From the NCBI RefSeq assembly GCF_023015765.1, contig NZ_JALKAL010000003.1, forward strand, positions 124,001 through 188,000: DNA of 64,000 bases. The letters are read 5' to 3'. Origin of the DNA: Ornithinimicrobium sp. F0845 (GTDB taxonomy: Bacteria > Actinomycetota > Actinomycetes > Actinomycetales > Dermatophilaceae). The notes below the pieces were generated by a model. That model saw only the letters and a program-made list of their open reading frames with translations, ran no database searches and had not been told where the DNA came from. The translations under genes and the position numbers were made by a program. Positions 1 through 8,647 of the stretch are shown here, one piece after another. How positions within the stretch are numbered: position 1 is the stretch's first letter; every line of letters begins with the position of its first letter.

Positions 1-1
1 G

Positions 2-610
2 TCACGCGCTCAGCGCCGGCACCTCGCGGGAGGCGAGGACCTGGTCCACCACGCCGTAGTCGACGGCGGCCTGCGCCGTGAGGATCAGGTCGCGGTCGGT
101 GTCGGACCGCACCTGCTCGGCGGAGTGGCCGGTGTGCAGCCCGAGGATCTCCTCCTGCATCCGCCGCACCCGCTCGACCTCGTCGGCCTCCAGGATCAGA
201 TCCGGCACGGTGCCCCGTCCCTCTGCTGCAGGCGCGTGGATCACGACCCGCCCGTGGGGCAGGATCGAGCGGTGACCGGCGGCACCGCCGGCGAGCAGGA
301 CCGCCGAGCTGGCGACCACCTGACCCACGCACGTGGTGTCGACCCGCGGCCGGACGAACTGCATCGCGTCATAGATCGCCAGGGTGGCCGGGATCGAGCC
401 GCCGACCGAGTTGAGGTAGAGCGCGATCGGCGCGTCCGGGTTGTCGTTCTCCAGGTGCAGCAGCTGGGCGATGACCGCGTTGGCGACGCCCTCGTCGATG
501 CCGGTGCCCAGATAGACGATCCGGTCGGCCAGCAGCCGGCTGTAGATGTCGAGCGTGCGCTCACCGCGCGGGCTCTGGGTCGTCACGTAGGGGATCGAGT
601 AGGTGCTCAT
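2..610 (-). CDS. clpP: ClpP-family protein, nucleophile serine replaced by alanine
   Basis: A 202-aa protein of ClpP fold and length. The adjacent paralogue aligns without gaps around the active site. His125 (in VIHAP) and Asp174 (in DTDRD) match the ClpP triad, and their spacing from the nucleophile position (25 and 74 residues) is the same as in the paralogue. That position holds Ala100 (GQVVASSAVLL), with Ser101 next to it, where ClpP normally reads GQAAS. The subunit may therefore be inactive or regulatory within a mixed ClpP ring, like ClpR. Its ATG overlaps the stop of the upstream clpP by 4 nt, so the two are translated together. ClpP normally works in the cytoplasm with ClpX or ClpC, neither of which is in the window. 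Confidence 0.85.
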   Translation of the reverse strand: MSTYSIPYVTTQSPRGERTLDIYSRLLADRIVYLGTGIDEGVANAVIAQLLHLENDNPDAPIALYLNSVGGSIPATLAIYDAMQFVRPRVDTTCVGQVVASSAVLLAGGAAGHRSILPHGRVVIHAPAAEGRGTVPDLILEADEVERVRRMQEEILGLHTGHSAEQVRSDTDRDLILTAQAAVDYGVVDQVLASREVPALSA

Positions 611-1227
611 CGTGCACCCCCCAGCCCGATCGGCGAGGTCCGGTCCGGCATCACCTCGCCCAGCGAGCCCACGATCGCGTCGACGAAGCCGTAGTCCAGC
701 GCCTCCTGCGCCGAGAACCACCGGTCCCGCCGGGAGTCCTCCTCGACGCGCGCGACCGACTGCCCGGTGTCCTCGGCGATGCAGCCCAGCACGGTGTCGC
801 GGGTGTGCCGCAGGTCGTCGGCCTGGATCGCGATGTCCATCGCGGTGCCGCCGATGCCGGCCGACCCCTGGTGCAGCAGCACCTTGGAGTGTGGCATCGC
901 GAACCGCTTGCCGCTCGTCCCTGCCGACAGCAGGAACTGTCCGGCGCTGTAGGCCATCCCGACGTTCACCGTCACCACGTCGTTGGGGATGATCCGCATG
1001 CAGTCGCGGATCGCCAGCATCCCGGGGACCGAGCCGCCGACCGAGTTGATCAGCAGCCGGATGTCCGCGCGGGGGTCGGCGTCGGCCAGCAGTAGGAGCG
1101 CGGTGCACAGCCGGTTGCTGTTCCGCTCCTCCAGCGCCTCGCCCAGCACCAGCGTGCGGCGGTCGAAGAGCTGTCGGTGGATCTCCTGGTCCAGCCCCTG
1201 GGCGGGGTCGAGTGTCTGCGTGCTCAT
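607..1227 (-). CDS. clpP: ATP-dependent Clp protease proteolytic subunit
   Basis: A 206-aa ClpP with an intact triad: Ser94 (AYSAGQF), His119 (LLHQ) and Asp168 (RRDRWFSA). It is the first gene of a two-gene operon with the Ala100 paralogue and overlaps it by ATGA. The ATG is preceded 6 nt upstream by CACGCT, a weak -10, so the message may be leaderless. The arrangement resembles the accessory clpP pairs of actinomycetes (such as Streptomyces clpP3/clpP4) rather than the housekeeping clpP1P2-clpX locus. That comparison rests on pairing and context, not on a phylogeny. Confidence 0.9.
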   Translation of the reverse strand: MSTQTLDPAQGLDQEIHRQLFDRRTLVLGEALEERNSNRLCTALLLLADADPRADIRLLINSVGGSVPGMLAIRDCMRIIPNDVVTVNVGMAYSAGQFLLSAGTSGKRFAMPHSKVLLHQGSAGIGGTAMDIAIQADDLRHTRDTVLGCIAEDTGQSVARVEEDSRRDRWFSAQEALDYGFVDAIVGSLGEVMPDRTSPIGLGGAR

Positions 1228-1233
1228 GTCGCC

Positions 1234-1239
1234 AGCGTG
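1234..1239 (-). promoter_or_regulatory. Weak -10-like box for the clpP pair
   Basis: CACGCT on the minus strand ends 6 nt before the ATG at 1227, the spacing seen for the leaderless starts in this window. It fits NANNNT rather than TANNNT, so support is modest. Confidence 0.35.
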
Positions 1240-1319
1240 CGCTGCGCACCGCCTCAGGCGGAAGGGCGCGCTGCTGTGAGCAGCGGGCGAGTATGCCGTG
1301 ACTCACCGGAGCCTGTCCG

Positions 1320-1325
1320 TAAGGT
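1320..1325 (+). promoter_or_regulatory. -10 box of a leaderless promoter
   Basis: TAAGGT lies 6 nt before the ATG at 1332. A GTGACT -35-like hexamer sits 16 bp further upstream (1298-1303). No Shine-Dalgarno sequence precedes the start, which suits a leaderless transcript. Confidence 0.55.
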
Positions 1326-1331
1326 CGCCGC

Positions 1332-2039
1332 ATGGCAACGACGACGGTTGCCCCCGAGGGGGTGGGGACGAGTCATCGGAGTCTGGATGCGTGGCAGCTG
1401 GCCCGCTGGCTGGTGCTCGGGCTGTATGCCGTGACGGTCGTGACCACGGCCCTCACGGGGTTCCGGCTCGAGTCCTACGACGACCTGCGTTCCGGCCTGG
1501 AGCGCGGCGCCGTCACCCAGGTGCGTGTCGTGGGGGCCGTCGGTGCACCGCAGAGCTACACCGAGGGAGTGGTGGGAGCCTCGACGGTCCGGCTCGAGTG
1601 GCGGGAGGGTTGGCACCGCAGCTCCGCCGAGGTCCTCCAGAGCAACTCGGTCGACGAGCTGCGCTCGCAGGGCTTCGACCCGCGCGCCCGCGACTTCATC
1701 ATCGGCGACGTGACCGACGCGCTGCGGCAGTCCTCGCCCGACGTGGAGGTCGTGTGGGCAACACCCTCAGACGGGATCTACACCACGGTCGGCGGGTGGG
1801 AGTTGCGCGGCGCGGCGGGCTACCTGATGGGGCTGCTCCTGATCAGTTTCCTCCTCCTCGTGCTGAACTCACCCCAGCCCCGCCTGGCCACCCGGTGGGC
1901 CTGGGTGTGGTTCGCGCTGAGCCCGGCCATGGTGGTGGCCGTGCCCGTCTTCCTCCTCATCGGGGCCCGCGGTCAGGTCCCGGGGCGCTGGCGCCTCCCC
2001 GGGGTCGGCGCCTTCCTGATCGCCGTGCTGCTGCTGTAG
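1332..2039 (+). CDS. Membrane protein of unknown function
   Basis: A 235-aa protein I do not recognise. It has one hydrophobic segment near residues 24-44, a soluble and presumably extracytoplasmic stretch to about 155, then three more hydrophobic segments up to the C-terminus (about 158-178, 186-206, 215-235). A short N-terminal anchor followed by a loop and a three-helix bundle is common in uncharacterised actinobacterial envelope proteins. It is divergent from the clpP pair and convergent with the flavoprotein 8 nt downstream. The start is supported by a -10 box 6 nt upstream. Confidence 0.75.
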   Translation: MATTTVAPEGVGTSHRSLDAWQLARWLVLGLYAVTVVTTALTGFRLESYDDLRSGLERGAVTQVRVVGAVGAPQSYTEGVVGASTVRLEWREGWHRSSAEVLQSNSVDELRSQGFDPRARDFIIGDVTDALRQSSPDVEVVWATPSDGIYTTVGGWELRGAAGYLMGLLLISFLLLVLNSPQPRLATRWAWVWFALSPAMVVAVPVFLLIGARGQVPGRWRLPGVGAFLIAVLLL

Positions 2040-2046
2040 CGCGGGC

Positions 2047-3273
2047 TCACAGGTCGGTGAGCGCGACGCCGCTGTCGGCCAGCCGCTCTGCGGCGATCTC
2101 GCGCCCGATGAGCTCCCGCAGGTCGTCGTTGACGTCCCAGATGTTCACGTTCATCGCCGCGCTCACGACGCCGTCGCGCAGCCAGAACGCGATGAACTCA
2201 CCGGAGGCCAGGTCGCCTCGGATTACCACGTCGTCGTCCGCGCTGCCGTGCCCGACATACTCCATGCCCAGGTCGAACTGGTCGGTGTAGAAGTAGGGCG
2301 CCCAGTCATAGACCTCGTCGCCGCCGGTGATCGTCGCGGCCGCGAGCTTGCCCTGCCGGATCGCGTTGTCCCAGTGCTCCACCCGCAGGGTCCCGCCCGA
2401 GGCAGTATGCCGTGCCTCGGCCACGTCACCGACCGCCAGGACGTCGGGGTCGTCGACCGAGCGCAGGTGCTCGTCGACCAATATGCCGGAGCCCACGGAC
2501 AGGCCCGCCGCGAGAGCCAGGTCGGTGTTGGGGGCGGCCCCCACGCCGAGCAGCACGAGATCGGCGGGGACCGTCTCCCCGTCGACGACGACCCCGGTGA
2601 CCCGGCCACCGTCGCCGGTGATCTCCGAGACGGTCACCCCGGTCCTCAGGTCCACCCCGTGGCCCGCGTGCAGCTGCGCGAAGTGCTGGGCGACCTCGGG
2701 CCCGAGCACCTGCAGGAGCGGGAGGTCGGCCATCTCGAGCACGGTGACCTCGGAGCCGCCCAGCCGTGCCGCGGCCGCGACCTCCAGGCCGATCCACCCG
2801 CCGCCGACGATCACGATCCGCCGGTGCTCGGCGATCGCTTCCTTCAGGGCGTCGCTGTCGGCGATCCGCCGCAGCGTCACCACGCCCTCCAGGTCGGCCC
2901 CCGGCAGGGGGAGGCGCCGCGGCTCGGCCCCGGTGGCCAGCACGAGGGTGCCGTAGGGGAGGCGCTCGCCGCTGGCGAGCTGGACCTCGTGGGCCTCGCA
3001 GTCGATGGCGACCGCAGCGTCGCCGAGGCGGGTGGTCACGTCGTGCTCGGCATACCACTGCGGGGGGTGGACGTAGACGCCGTCGATCTCGTCCGCCCCC
3101 TGCAGGTAGCCCTTGCTCAGGGGTGGGCGCTCGTAGGGGAGCTCGTCCTCGTCGCCCACGATGGTGAGCGGCCCGGCATACTCCCGCTCGCGCAGCGAGG
3201 TGACGACGTGGGCGCCGGCCAGGCCGGCCCCCACCACGACAACGCCTGCGGACGGGGCGGATGGGGTGGACAT
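2047..3273 (-). CDS. FAD/NAD(P)H-dependent oxidoreductase, ferredoxin-reductase type
   Basis: A 408-aa pyridine nucleotide-disulfide oxidoreductase-fold protein. The FAD-binding GAGLAG is at 15-20, the ATGAEPR loop near 113-119, and the NAD(P)H-binding GGGWIG at 157-162. The C-terminal region (YDWAPYFYTDQF) is typical of reductase-C domains in rhodocoxin, putidaredoxin and terpredoxin reductases. The likely role is electron transfer from NAD(P)H to a ferredoxin, for instance for a P450 or dioxygenase. No partner ferredoxin lies nearby. It sits 16 nt downstream of folE on the same strand and may share its transcript. Confidence 0.85.
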   Translation of the reverse strand: MSTPSAPSAGVVVVGAGLAGAHVVTSLREREYAGPLTIVGDEDELPYERPPLSKGYLQGADEIDGVYVHPPQWYAEHDVTTRLGDAAVAIDCEAHEVQLASGERLPYGTLVLATGAEPRRLPLPGADLEGVVTLRRIADSDALKEAIAEHRRIVIVGGGWIGLEVAAAARLGGSEVTVLEMADLPLLQVLGPEVAQHFAQLHAGHGVDLRTGVTVSEITGDGGRVTGVVVDGETVPADLVLLGVGAAPNTDLALAAGLSVGSGILVDEHLRSVDDPDVLAVGDVAEARHTASGGTLRVEHWDNAIRQGKLAAATITGGDEVYDWAPYFYTDQFDLGMEYVGHGSADDDVVIRGDLASGEFIAFWLRDGVVSAAMNVNIWDVNDDLRELIGREIAAERLADSGVALTDL

Positions 3274-3289
3274 GACAGGGTCCTTTCGG

Positions 3290-3958
3290 TCAGGTGATCA
3301 GGCTGAGGAACTCGGCGCGCGCGGCCGACTCGCGCAGGGTGCCGCGCAGCGCCGAGGTGCGGGTCGTCGCGCCGGTCGCACGCACCCCGCGCAGGGTCAT
3401 GCAGCTGTGCTCGGCCTCGATGACGACGCCGACCCCGCGCGGCTGGAGCTCGTGGTCGATCCACTCGGCGACCTGCTGGGTGAGCCGTTCCTGGACCTGC
3501 GGGCGGCGGGCGAACATCTCGACCACGCGGGCGAACTTGGACAGCCCGAGGATCCGCGACCCCGGCAGGTAGCCGACGTGGGCGATGCCGGTGAACGGCA
3601 GGAAGTGGTGCTCGCACAGCGACTGGACCGGGATCGAGCGGACCAGCACCAGCTCGTCGTAGCCCTCGTCGTTGTCGAAGGTCGTCATCTCGAAGGGCCG
3701 GGCGGTGAGCATCGCGGCGTAGGCCCGGGCCATCCGCCGAGGGCTGACCTGCATGCCCTCCCGGTCGCAGTCGACCCCGAGCGCGGCGAGGAACTCTGCC
3801 GCGGCCCGTGCCGCCCGGTCGATGCGGTCGCGCTCGAGTCGGTGGCCCTCGATCCGGTCGTCCACGAGCTGGACGGGCTCGGCCTCGCTCCCACGCGACC
3901 CGCCCTCACTCAGCCCACGGTCCCCGGGGGACCGGGAGAGGTCTGTGCTCGTCGTCAT
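3290..3958 (-). CDS. folE: GTP cyclohydrolase I
   Basis: A 222-aa enzyme converting GTP to 7,8-dihydroneopterin triphosphate, the first step of tetrahydrofolate synthesis. The Zn ligands are visible: Cys115 and His118 in LCEHHF, and Cys186 in EHSCM. The first 40 residues are a variable extension. It is divergent from a SufR-like regulator, with only 75 bp between the starts, so the two may share control. A TAGAAT -10-like box lies at 3970-3975 on the minus strand. Confidence 0.95.
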   Translation of the reverse strand: MTTSTDLSRSPGDRGLSEGGSRGSEAEPVQLVDDRIEGHRLERDRIDRAARAAAEFLAALGVDCDREGMQVSPRRMARAYAAMLTARPFEMTTFDNDEGYDELVLVRSIPVQSLCEHHFLPFTGIAHVGYLPGSRILGLSKFARVVEMFARRPQVQERLTQQVAEWIDHELQPRGVGVVIEAEHSCMTLRGVRATGATTRTSALRGTLRESAARAEFLSLIT

Positions 3959-4033
3959 ACTGGCCCACCATTCTAAAAGAGAGTAGCCTCGACGTTAGAC
4001 CCGTCGAGACGGTTCCGTCAAGAGGAGGAGATC
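3959..4033. promoter_or_regulatory. Divergent folE/regulator promoter region
   Basis: 75 bp of comparatively AT-rich DNA between two divergent starts. It holds a minus-strand TAGAAT (3970-3975) for folE, a small inverted repeat CCGTC-GA-GACGG at 4001-4012, and a strong AGGAGGAG Shine-Dalgarno at 4023-4030 before the regulator's GTG. The inverted repeat is a reasonable operator for the adjacent regulator, but this is inference. Confidence 0.4.
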
Positions 4034-4753
4034 GTGGCCGAGGCAGACTTCGACCGTGCGGTGGCCGGCATCGGCTCGCTGGCCGAGCCGGTGCGGCGCG
4101 AGCTCTACCGCTACGTGTGCAGCAGGGACGAGCCGGTGGGGCGTGAGGAGGCGGCTGCCGCCACGGGCCTGCCGCACCACCGGGTCAAGTTCCACCTGGA
4201 CCGGCTGGCGGCTGACGGGCTGCTCGAGGTGGACTACCAGCGGCTGGGGGAGCGGACCGGGCCCGGCGCCGGGAGGCCCGCCAAGCGCTACCGGCGCTCG
4301 GGTGCGGAGGTCGCGGTCTCCCTGCCCGCCCGGGACTACGAGCTGGCGGGCCGGTTGCTCGCGGCCGCCGTGGACGCCGCGGCGCGCTCGGGGGAGCCCG
4401 TCCTGGAGGTCCTGCACGAGGTGGCGGCTCGCGAGGGTCGGGGGCTCGCGACGCGGGTGGGGGCCGCCCTGACGACCGAGGAGATCGTCGCACGGGTGAT
4501 GGTCGTGCTGGCGGAGGCCGGCTTCGAGCCCCGGGAGGTCGAGCAGCGGATCACGCTGGGCAACTGTCCATTCCACGTGCTGGCCCAGGAGCACACCGAG
4601 CTGGTGTGCGGGATGAACCACGCGATGCTCGACAGCATGGCCCAGCACCTCGAGCCGCCCTGCCTGGAGGCATGTCTCGAGCCGGCGCCCGGACGGTGCT
4701 GCGTGGTCCTGCGCGCCCGGGAACGACATGTCGATCCGGGTGCGCTTCGCTAA
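4034..4753 (+). CDS. ArsR/SufR-like transcriptional regulator with C-terminal Cys/His motif
   Basis: A 239-aa protein. Residues ~15-80 form a winged helix-turn-helix of ArsR/DeoR type (AATGLPHHRVKFHLDRL). The C-terminal half carries NCPFH...EHTELVCGMNH plus further cysteines, the pattern of SufR-like regulators that bind an Fe-S cluster or metal. It may sense iron-sulfur or redox status. Start GTG is set by the strong Shine-Dalgarno 4 nt upstream. The next gene, a cation exchanger, starts 10 nt after the stop. DNA target and ligand are unknown. Confidence 0.75.
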   Translation: MAEADFDRAVAGIGSLAEPVRRELYRYVCSRDEPVGREEAAAATGLPHHRVKFHLDRLAADGLLEVDYQRLGERTGPGAGRPAKRYRRSGAEVAVSLPARDYELAGRLLAAAVDAAARSGEPVLEVLHEVAAREGRGLATRVGAALTTEEIVARVMVVLAEAGFEPREVEQRITLGNCPFHVLAQEHTELVCGMNHAMLDSMAQHLEPPCLEACLEPAPGRCCVVLRARERHVDPGALR

Positions 4754-4756
4754 CGT
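4751..4756 (+). promoter_or_regulatory. -10 box of a leaderless promoter inside an apparent operon
   Basis: TAACGT, overlapping the stop codon of the upstream regulator gene, ends 6 nt before the GTG at 4763. The exchanger gene may be transcribed on its own as well as by read-through. Confidence 0.45.
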
Positions 4757-4762
4757 GGCCCG

Positions 4763-5728
4763 GTGACTTCCGAGCTGCTCATCCTGCTGGGACTGGTCAC
4801 CCTGGTGGTGGGCGCCGAGGCCGTGGTGCGCGCCGGCACGCAGCTGGCCGGCAGGCTCGGCATCCCACCGATCGTCGTCGGCATCACGGTCGTGTCGGTG
4901 GGCACCTCCGCGCCGGAGCTGGCGGTGGGCATCGACGCCTCGCTCCGGGACGTGGGGGCGCTGGCCGTCGGCAACATCGCCGGCACCAACATGGTGAACC
5001 TGCTGCTCATCCTGGGCCTGAGCGCGGCCATCCGGCCGATCGCCATGGGGGCGCAGACCTTCCGGCTCGACGTCCCGGCCATGGCCCTGGCCGCGCTGGC
5101 ACTGGTGGCGATGAGCCTCGACGGCGAGATCTCCCGCCTGGACGGGCTCCTGCTGCTCGTCATCGCCGTCGCCTACACCGCCATCGTGGTCCAGCTGAGC
5201 CTGCGGCAGCGAGCCGCCAACCGCGCGCAGGTCATCACCAAGGAGTGGATGCCGTCCAGGAGGCGGGTCGCCGGTCAGGTCGGTGCGGACCTGGCCGTCC
5301 TGCTGCTGGGCATAGCCGTGATCGTGCTCGGCGCTGACTGGCTGGTGCGGGGTGCGTCGTGGCTGGCCCGCGATCTCGGCGTGTCCCACGCACTGATCGG
5401 CCTCACCGTCGTCGCGATCGGCACCTCGGCGCCGGAGCTGGCCACCACCCTGGTGTCGACCGTCCGCAACAACCGCGAAATCGCGATCGGCAACCTCATC
5501 GGCTCCAGCGTCTACAACATCGCCTTCATCCTGGGCGTCACCGTGCTCGTCGCCCCCATCAGCATCGGCGGGGAGCTGGTGCGCGTCGACCTGCCGCTGA
5601 TGGCCGCCGTCGCCCTCCTGTGCCTGCCGGTCTTCCGGACCGGCCGCCGGGTCTCGCGCACGGAGGGCGTCGTCTTCGTCGTGCTCTACCTGGCCTACCT
5701 GGCCTACCTGGTGGTCGCGCGCACCTAG
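4763..5728 (+). CDS. Calcium/sodium antiporter (CaCA family, YrbG-like)
   Basis: A 321-aa membrane protein with the two inverted alpha-repeats of the CaCA superfamily, each carrying GTSAPEL (near residues 48-54 and 219-225), with the matching GNI.GTN and GNLIGS motifs after them. About ten hydrophobic segments are visible. It is expected to exchange Ca2+ for Na+ or H+ across the plasma membrane. The C-terminal coding region contains a short tandem repeat encoding YLAYLAYL. It is convergent with the siderophore ABC ATPase gene (10-nt gap). Confidence 0.85.
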   Translation: MTSELLILLGLVTLVVGAEAVVRAGTQLAGRLGIPPIVVGITVVSVGTSAPELAVGIDASLRDVGALAVGNIAGTNMVNLLLILGLSAAIRPIAMGAQTFRLDVPAMALAALALVAMSLDGEISRLDGLLLLVIAVAYTAIVVQLSLRQRAANRAQVITKEWMPSRRRVAGQVGADLAVLLLGIAVIVLGADWLVRGASWLARDLGVSHALIGLTVVAIGTSAPELATTLVSTVRNNREIAIGNLIGSSVYNIAFILGVTVLVAPISIGGELVRVDLPLMAAVALLCLPVFRTGRRVSRTEGVVFVVLYLAYLAYLVVART

Positions 5729-5737
5729 CCGCCGGAC

Positions 5738-6601
5738 TCAGGCGCGCCAGGCGAACTCGGCCGCCTGCTCGTCCTGCGCCTGCCCGGGGCTCCCGTCGGT
5801 CTCGGGCTGCCCGGCCAGCGGGAGCGGCCCGACCGGGGCGCCGGTGGTCCAGAAGATCCCGAGGCGCATGCCGTTCAGGTCCTGCACGTGGATGTCCATG
5901 TCGAAGACCTCACGCAGGGTCTCCCGCTGCATGATCTCGGCGGGCGTGCCCTGCACCACGACCTTGCCGTCGCGCATCGCCACGATGTGGTCGGAGAAGC
6001 ACGAGGCGAAGTTGATGTCGTGCAGCACCAGCACGATCGTCTTGCCCAGATCGTCCGCGGCCCGGCGCAGCAGCGTCATCATCGACGACGAGTGCTTCAT
6101 GTCGAGGTTGTTCAACGGCTCGTCCAGCAGGATGTAGTCGGTGTCCTGCGCGAGGATCATCGCGATGTAGGCACGCTGGCGCTGGCCGCCGGAGAGCTGG
6201 TCGAGGTAGCGGTCCCGCAGGGGCTGCAGGTCGAGGTAGTCCAGCGCCTCGTCGACGACCACGTGGTCCTCCGGGGTCAACCGGCCCTTGCTGTAGGGGA
6301 AGCGGCCGAAGCGCACCAGGTCCACCACGCTGAGCCGGGCGGTGATCCGGTTGTCCTGACGCAGGACCGCCAGCCGCCTGGAGATGGCGTCGGCCCCGGC
6401 CGTCTGCACGTCGAGGTCGTCGATGAAGACCGTGCCCCGCTCCGGCTTGATCAAGCGGCTGATCACCGACAGCAGGGTGGACTTGCCGGCCCCGTTGGCC
6501 CCCACGATCGAGGTGAGCTGACCGACGGGGAGGGTCAGGCCCACCTCGTCGAGCACCACCTGCTTGTCGTAGCGGTGGGTGATGTCGCGCACGCTGATCA
6601 C
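5738..6601 (-). CDS. Iron-siderophore ABC transporter ATP-binding protein
   Basis: A 287-aa ATPase with Walker A GANGAGKST near residue 34, signature LSGGQRQR, Walker B ILLDEP and the H-loop His (LVLHD). It closely fits the FepC/FecE/YclP group that energises Fe3+-siderophore import. The C-terminal ~40 residues are an acidic, Gln-rich tail outside the fold. Its ATG overlaps the permease stop by 4 nt. It is the last gene of the substrate-binding protein-permease-permease-ATPase operon. Confidence 0.9.
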   Translation of the reverse strand: MISVRDITHRYDKQVVLDEVGLTLPVGQLTSIVGANGAGKSTLLSVISRLIKPERGTVFIDDLDVQTAGADAISRRLAVLRQDNRITARLSVVDLVRFGRFPYSKGRLTPEDHVVVDEALDYLDLQPLRDRYLDQLSGGQRQRAYIAMILAQDTDYILLDEPLNNLDMKHSSSMMTLLRRAADDLGKTIVLVLHDINFASCFSDHIVAMRDGKVVVQGTPAEIMQRETLREVFDMDIHVQDLNGMRLGIFWTTGAPVGPLPLAGQPETDGSPGQAQDEQAAEFAWRA

Positions 6602-7632
6602 AGTCGGACCGTCCTCATCAGGAGCAGGATGAAATAGATGCCGCCGACCAGGTTAACGACGACGCTGAGCGTGGTGCCGTTGTCCATCAGGTGGCCCACG
6701 ACGAACTGTCCGGCCACGGTAGCCAGGATCCCGACGAGGACCGAACCCAGGACCAGGTCAGTATGCCGATGGCTCGGGACCACCTGCCGCGCCAGGTTGG
6801 CGACGATGAGGCCCAGGAAGAGCATCGGGCCCACCAGCGCGGTGGAGACCGCCACCAGCAGGGTCACCACGGCGAGGGTCAGGGTGACCACCCGGTGGTA
6901 GGGGAGGCCGAGGGCGATCGCACTGTCATAGCCCAGGTCGACCACGTCGAGATAGCGCAGCAGCGGGACCAGGGCCAGCAGCCCCACGACGCAGACGGCA
7001 CCCACGATCCACAGCAGGTCGCCGTCGACGGTGTTGAAGGTGGCGAACATGACGTCCTGCAGGGTGAGGAAGTCGTTCGGGCTGAGCACGCGCGAGGCCA
7101 GCGACGTCAGGGAGTTGAACAGCGAGCCGATGACGATGCCGACCAGCACCAGGACCAGCAGGTTGCGGCTGTTGCGGCCGAACAACCAGCGGAAGAGCAG
7201 CATCCCGAAGAGGACGAGCGCCCCGGCGTTGATCAGGAACCGCTCGGCCACGCCCATCATCAGGAAGGTCGCGCTGCCGAAGAAGAAGACGATGATCGTC
7301 TGCACCAGCAGGTAGAGGGCGTCGAAGCCCATCACGCTGGGGGTCAGGATCCGGCTGCCGGCGATGGTCTGGAAGACCAGGCTCGAGGCGCCGACCGCCG
7401 CGCCGACGACGACCAGTGAGCCGACCTGGCGGGTGCGCAGGTCCATGGCGTAGTCCCAGGAGCCGCGGACGTCGTAGGTCAGGTAGGCGACCACGGCGAC
7501 GACGCACAACAACCCGAGGACGGCCAGGATCACCCGGATGCGGGTGCGCCGCCGGCGCTCCTCGGGGCTGGCGTGCTCGAGCGCCGCCGCGACGCGGGTG
7601 GTGCGGTCTCTGCGGGCCTGGAGGAACGTCAT
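6598..7632 (-). CDS. Iron-siderophore ABC transporter permease (FecCD family)
   Basis: A 344-aa permease with about nine membrane segments and the FecCD-family residues (MGFDALYLLVQ, GPMLFLGLIVANLAR). It resembles YclO-type second permeases. The N-terminal ~30 residues are charged and cytoplasmic. It overlaps both neighbouring genes by 4 nt, consistent with a stoichiometric heterodimer with the permease encoded at 7629-8597. Confidence 0.9.
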   Translation of the reverse strand: MTFLQARRDRTTRVAAALEHASPEERRRRTRIRVILAVLGLLCVVAVVAYLTYDVRGSWDYAMDLRTRQVGSLVVVGAAVGASSLVFQTIAGSRILTPSVMGFDALYLLVQTIIVFFFGSATFLMMGVAERFLINAGALVLFGMLLFRWLFGRNSRNLLVLVLVGIVIGSLFNSLTSLASRVLSPNDFLTLQDVMFATFNTVDGDLLWIVGAVCVVGLLALVPLLRYLDVVDLGYDSAIALGLPYHRVVTLTLAVVTLLVAVSTALVGPMLFLGLIVANLARQVVPSHRHTDLVLGSVLVGILATVAGQFVVGHLMDNGTTLSVVVNLVGGIYFILLLMRTVRL

Positions 7633-8597
7633 ACTGACGCCCCCTTGGCAGAGCGCATGATCAGCCAGATGAAGACCACCCCGCCGATGCCCCCGGCGAT
7701 GGTGGCGACGGGCAGCTCGTAGGGGTAGATCGCCGTGCGGCCGACGACGTCGCAGGCCAGGACGAAGCCGGCCCCCGCGAGGGCCGTGAGCGGCAGCACC
7801 TTCTTGACGTTGTCGCCCAGCAGCAGAGTCACCACATTGGGCACGATCAGGCCGAGGAACGGGATCGCGCCGACGACCACGACGACCACCGCGGCCATGA
7901 CGGACACGACCACGAGGCCGATATAGAGGATGCGCTGGTAGTTCAGGCCGAGGTTGGTGGCGAAGGACTCACCCATCCCGATGACGGTGAACCGGTCGGC
8001 GAACAGGTAGCCGATGACACCGACGAGCAGCACGATGTAGAGCGGCTCGTAGCGGCCCTCGAGGATGCCGGAGAACGAGCCGGTCGTCCAGATGTCGAGG
8101 TACTGCACCATGTCGCGCTGGTAGGCCACGAACGTGGTGATCGCGGCGAGCACGCCGCCGTACATGAGCCCGACGAGGGCGACCACGATGCCCTCGCGGT
8201 GCTGGATCCGTTGCAGCATCTGCAGGAAGACCATCGTGCCCGCGATGGCCGTCACGATGGCGATCAGCATCTTGACGACCAGCGAGGTGGAGCTGAACAG
8301 CATGGTCGCGATGAGGATGCCGAGCACGGCTGCCTCGACGGTGCCCGAGGTGCTGGGGGAGACGAACCGGTTGGCGGTGATCCGCTGCATGATCAGGCCG
8401 GCGACCGACAGCGAGGCGCCGGCCATCAGGATCGCCATGAGGCGCGGGATGCGCGAGGTGGCCAGGATGTGCCACTCATCGGCGGTGGGTGGGAACAGGT
8501 CGGCCACCCCGACACTGCTGGCGGCTCCGATGCCGAGCGAGAGGTAGCTGCCGACCAGCAGGACGCCCGCCGCGATCCACACGTGGACGGCACGCAC
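7629..8597 (-). CDS. Iron-siderophore ABC transporter permease (FecCD family)
   Basis: A 322-aa permease with SRIPRLMAILMAGASLSVAG and the conserved GAIPFLGLIVPN cytoplasmic loop of FecCD proteins, and about nine hydrophobic segments. The GTG start is chosen because no ATG lies between it and the stop of the substrate-binding protein gene 50 nt upstream. Its Shine-Dalgarno is weak, so the start is less certain than the reading frame. Confidence 0.88.
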   Translation of the reverse strand: MRAVHVWIAAGVLLVGSYLSLGIGAASSVGVADLFPPTADEWHILATSRIPRLMAILMAGASLSVAGLIMQRITANRFVSPSTSGTVEAAVLGILIATMLFSSTSLVVKMLIAIVTAIAGTMVFLQMLQRIQHREGIVVALVGLMYGGVLAAITTFVAYQRDMVQYLDIWTTGSFSGILEGRYEPLYIVLLVGVIGYLFADRFTVIGMGESFATNLGLNYQRILYIGLVVVSVMAAVVVVVVGAIPFLGLIVPNVVTLLLGDNVKKVLPLTALAGAGFVLACDVVGRTAIYPYELPVATIAGGIGGVVFIWLIMRSAKGASV

Positions 8598-8647
8598 CCC
8601 GCCCCGGCTCGGCGCCGGGGCGGGGCGGGTGGTTGTCGTGGTCGCGC

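Noticed and set aside
5689-5712. Short tandem repeat at the 3' end of the cation exchanger gene
   Set aside because: It simply encodes a repeated YLA motif in the last membrane helix, with no sign of a separate element.
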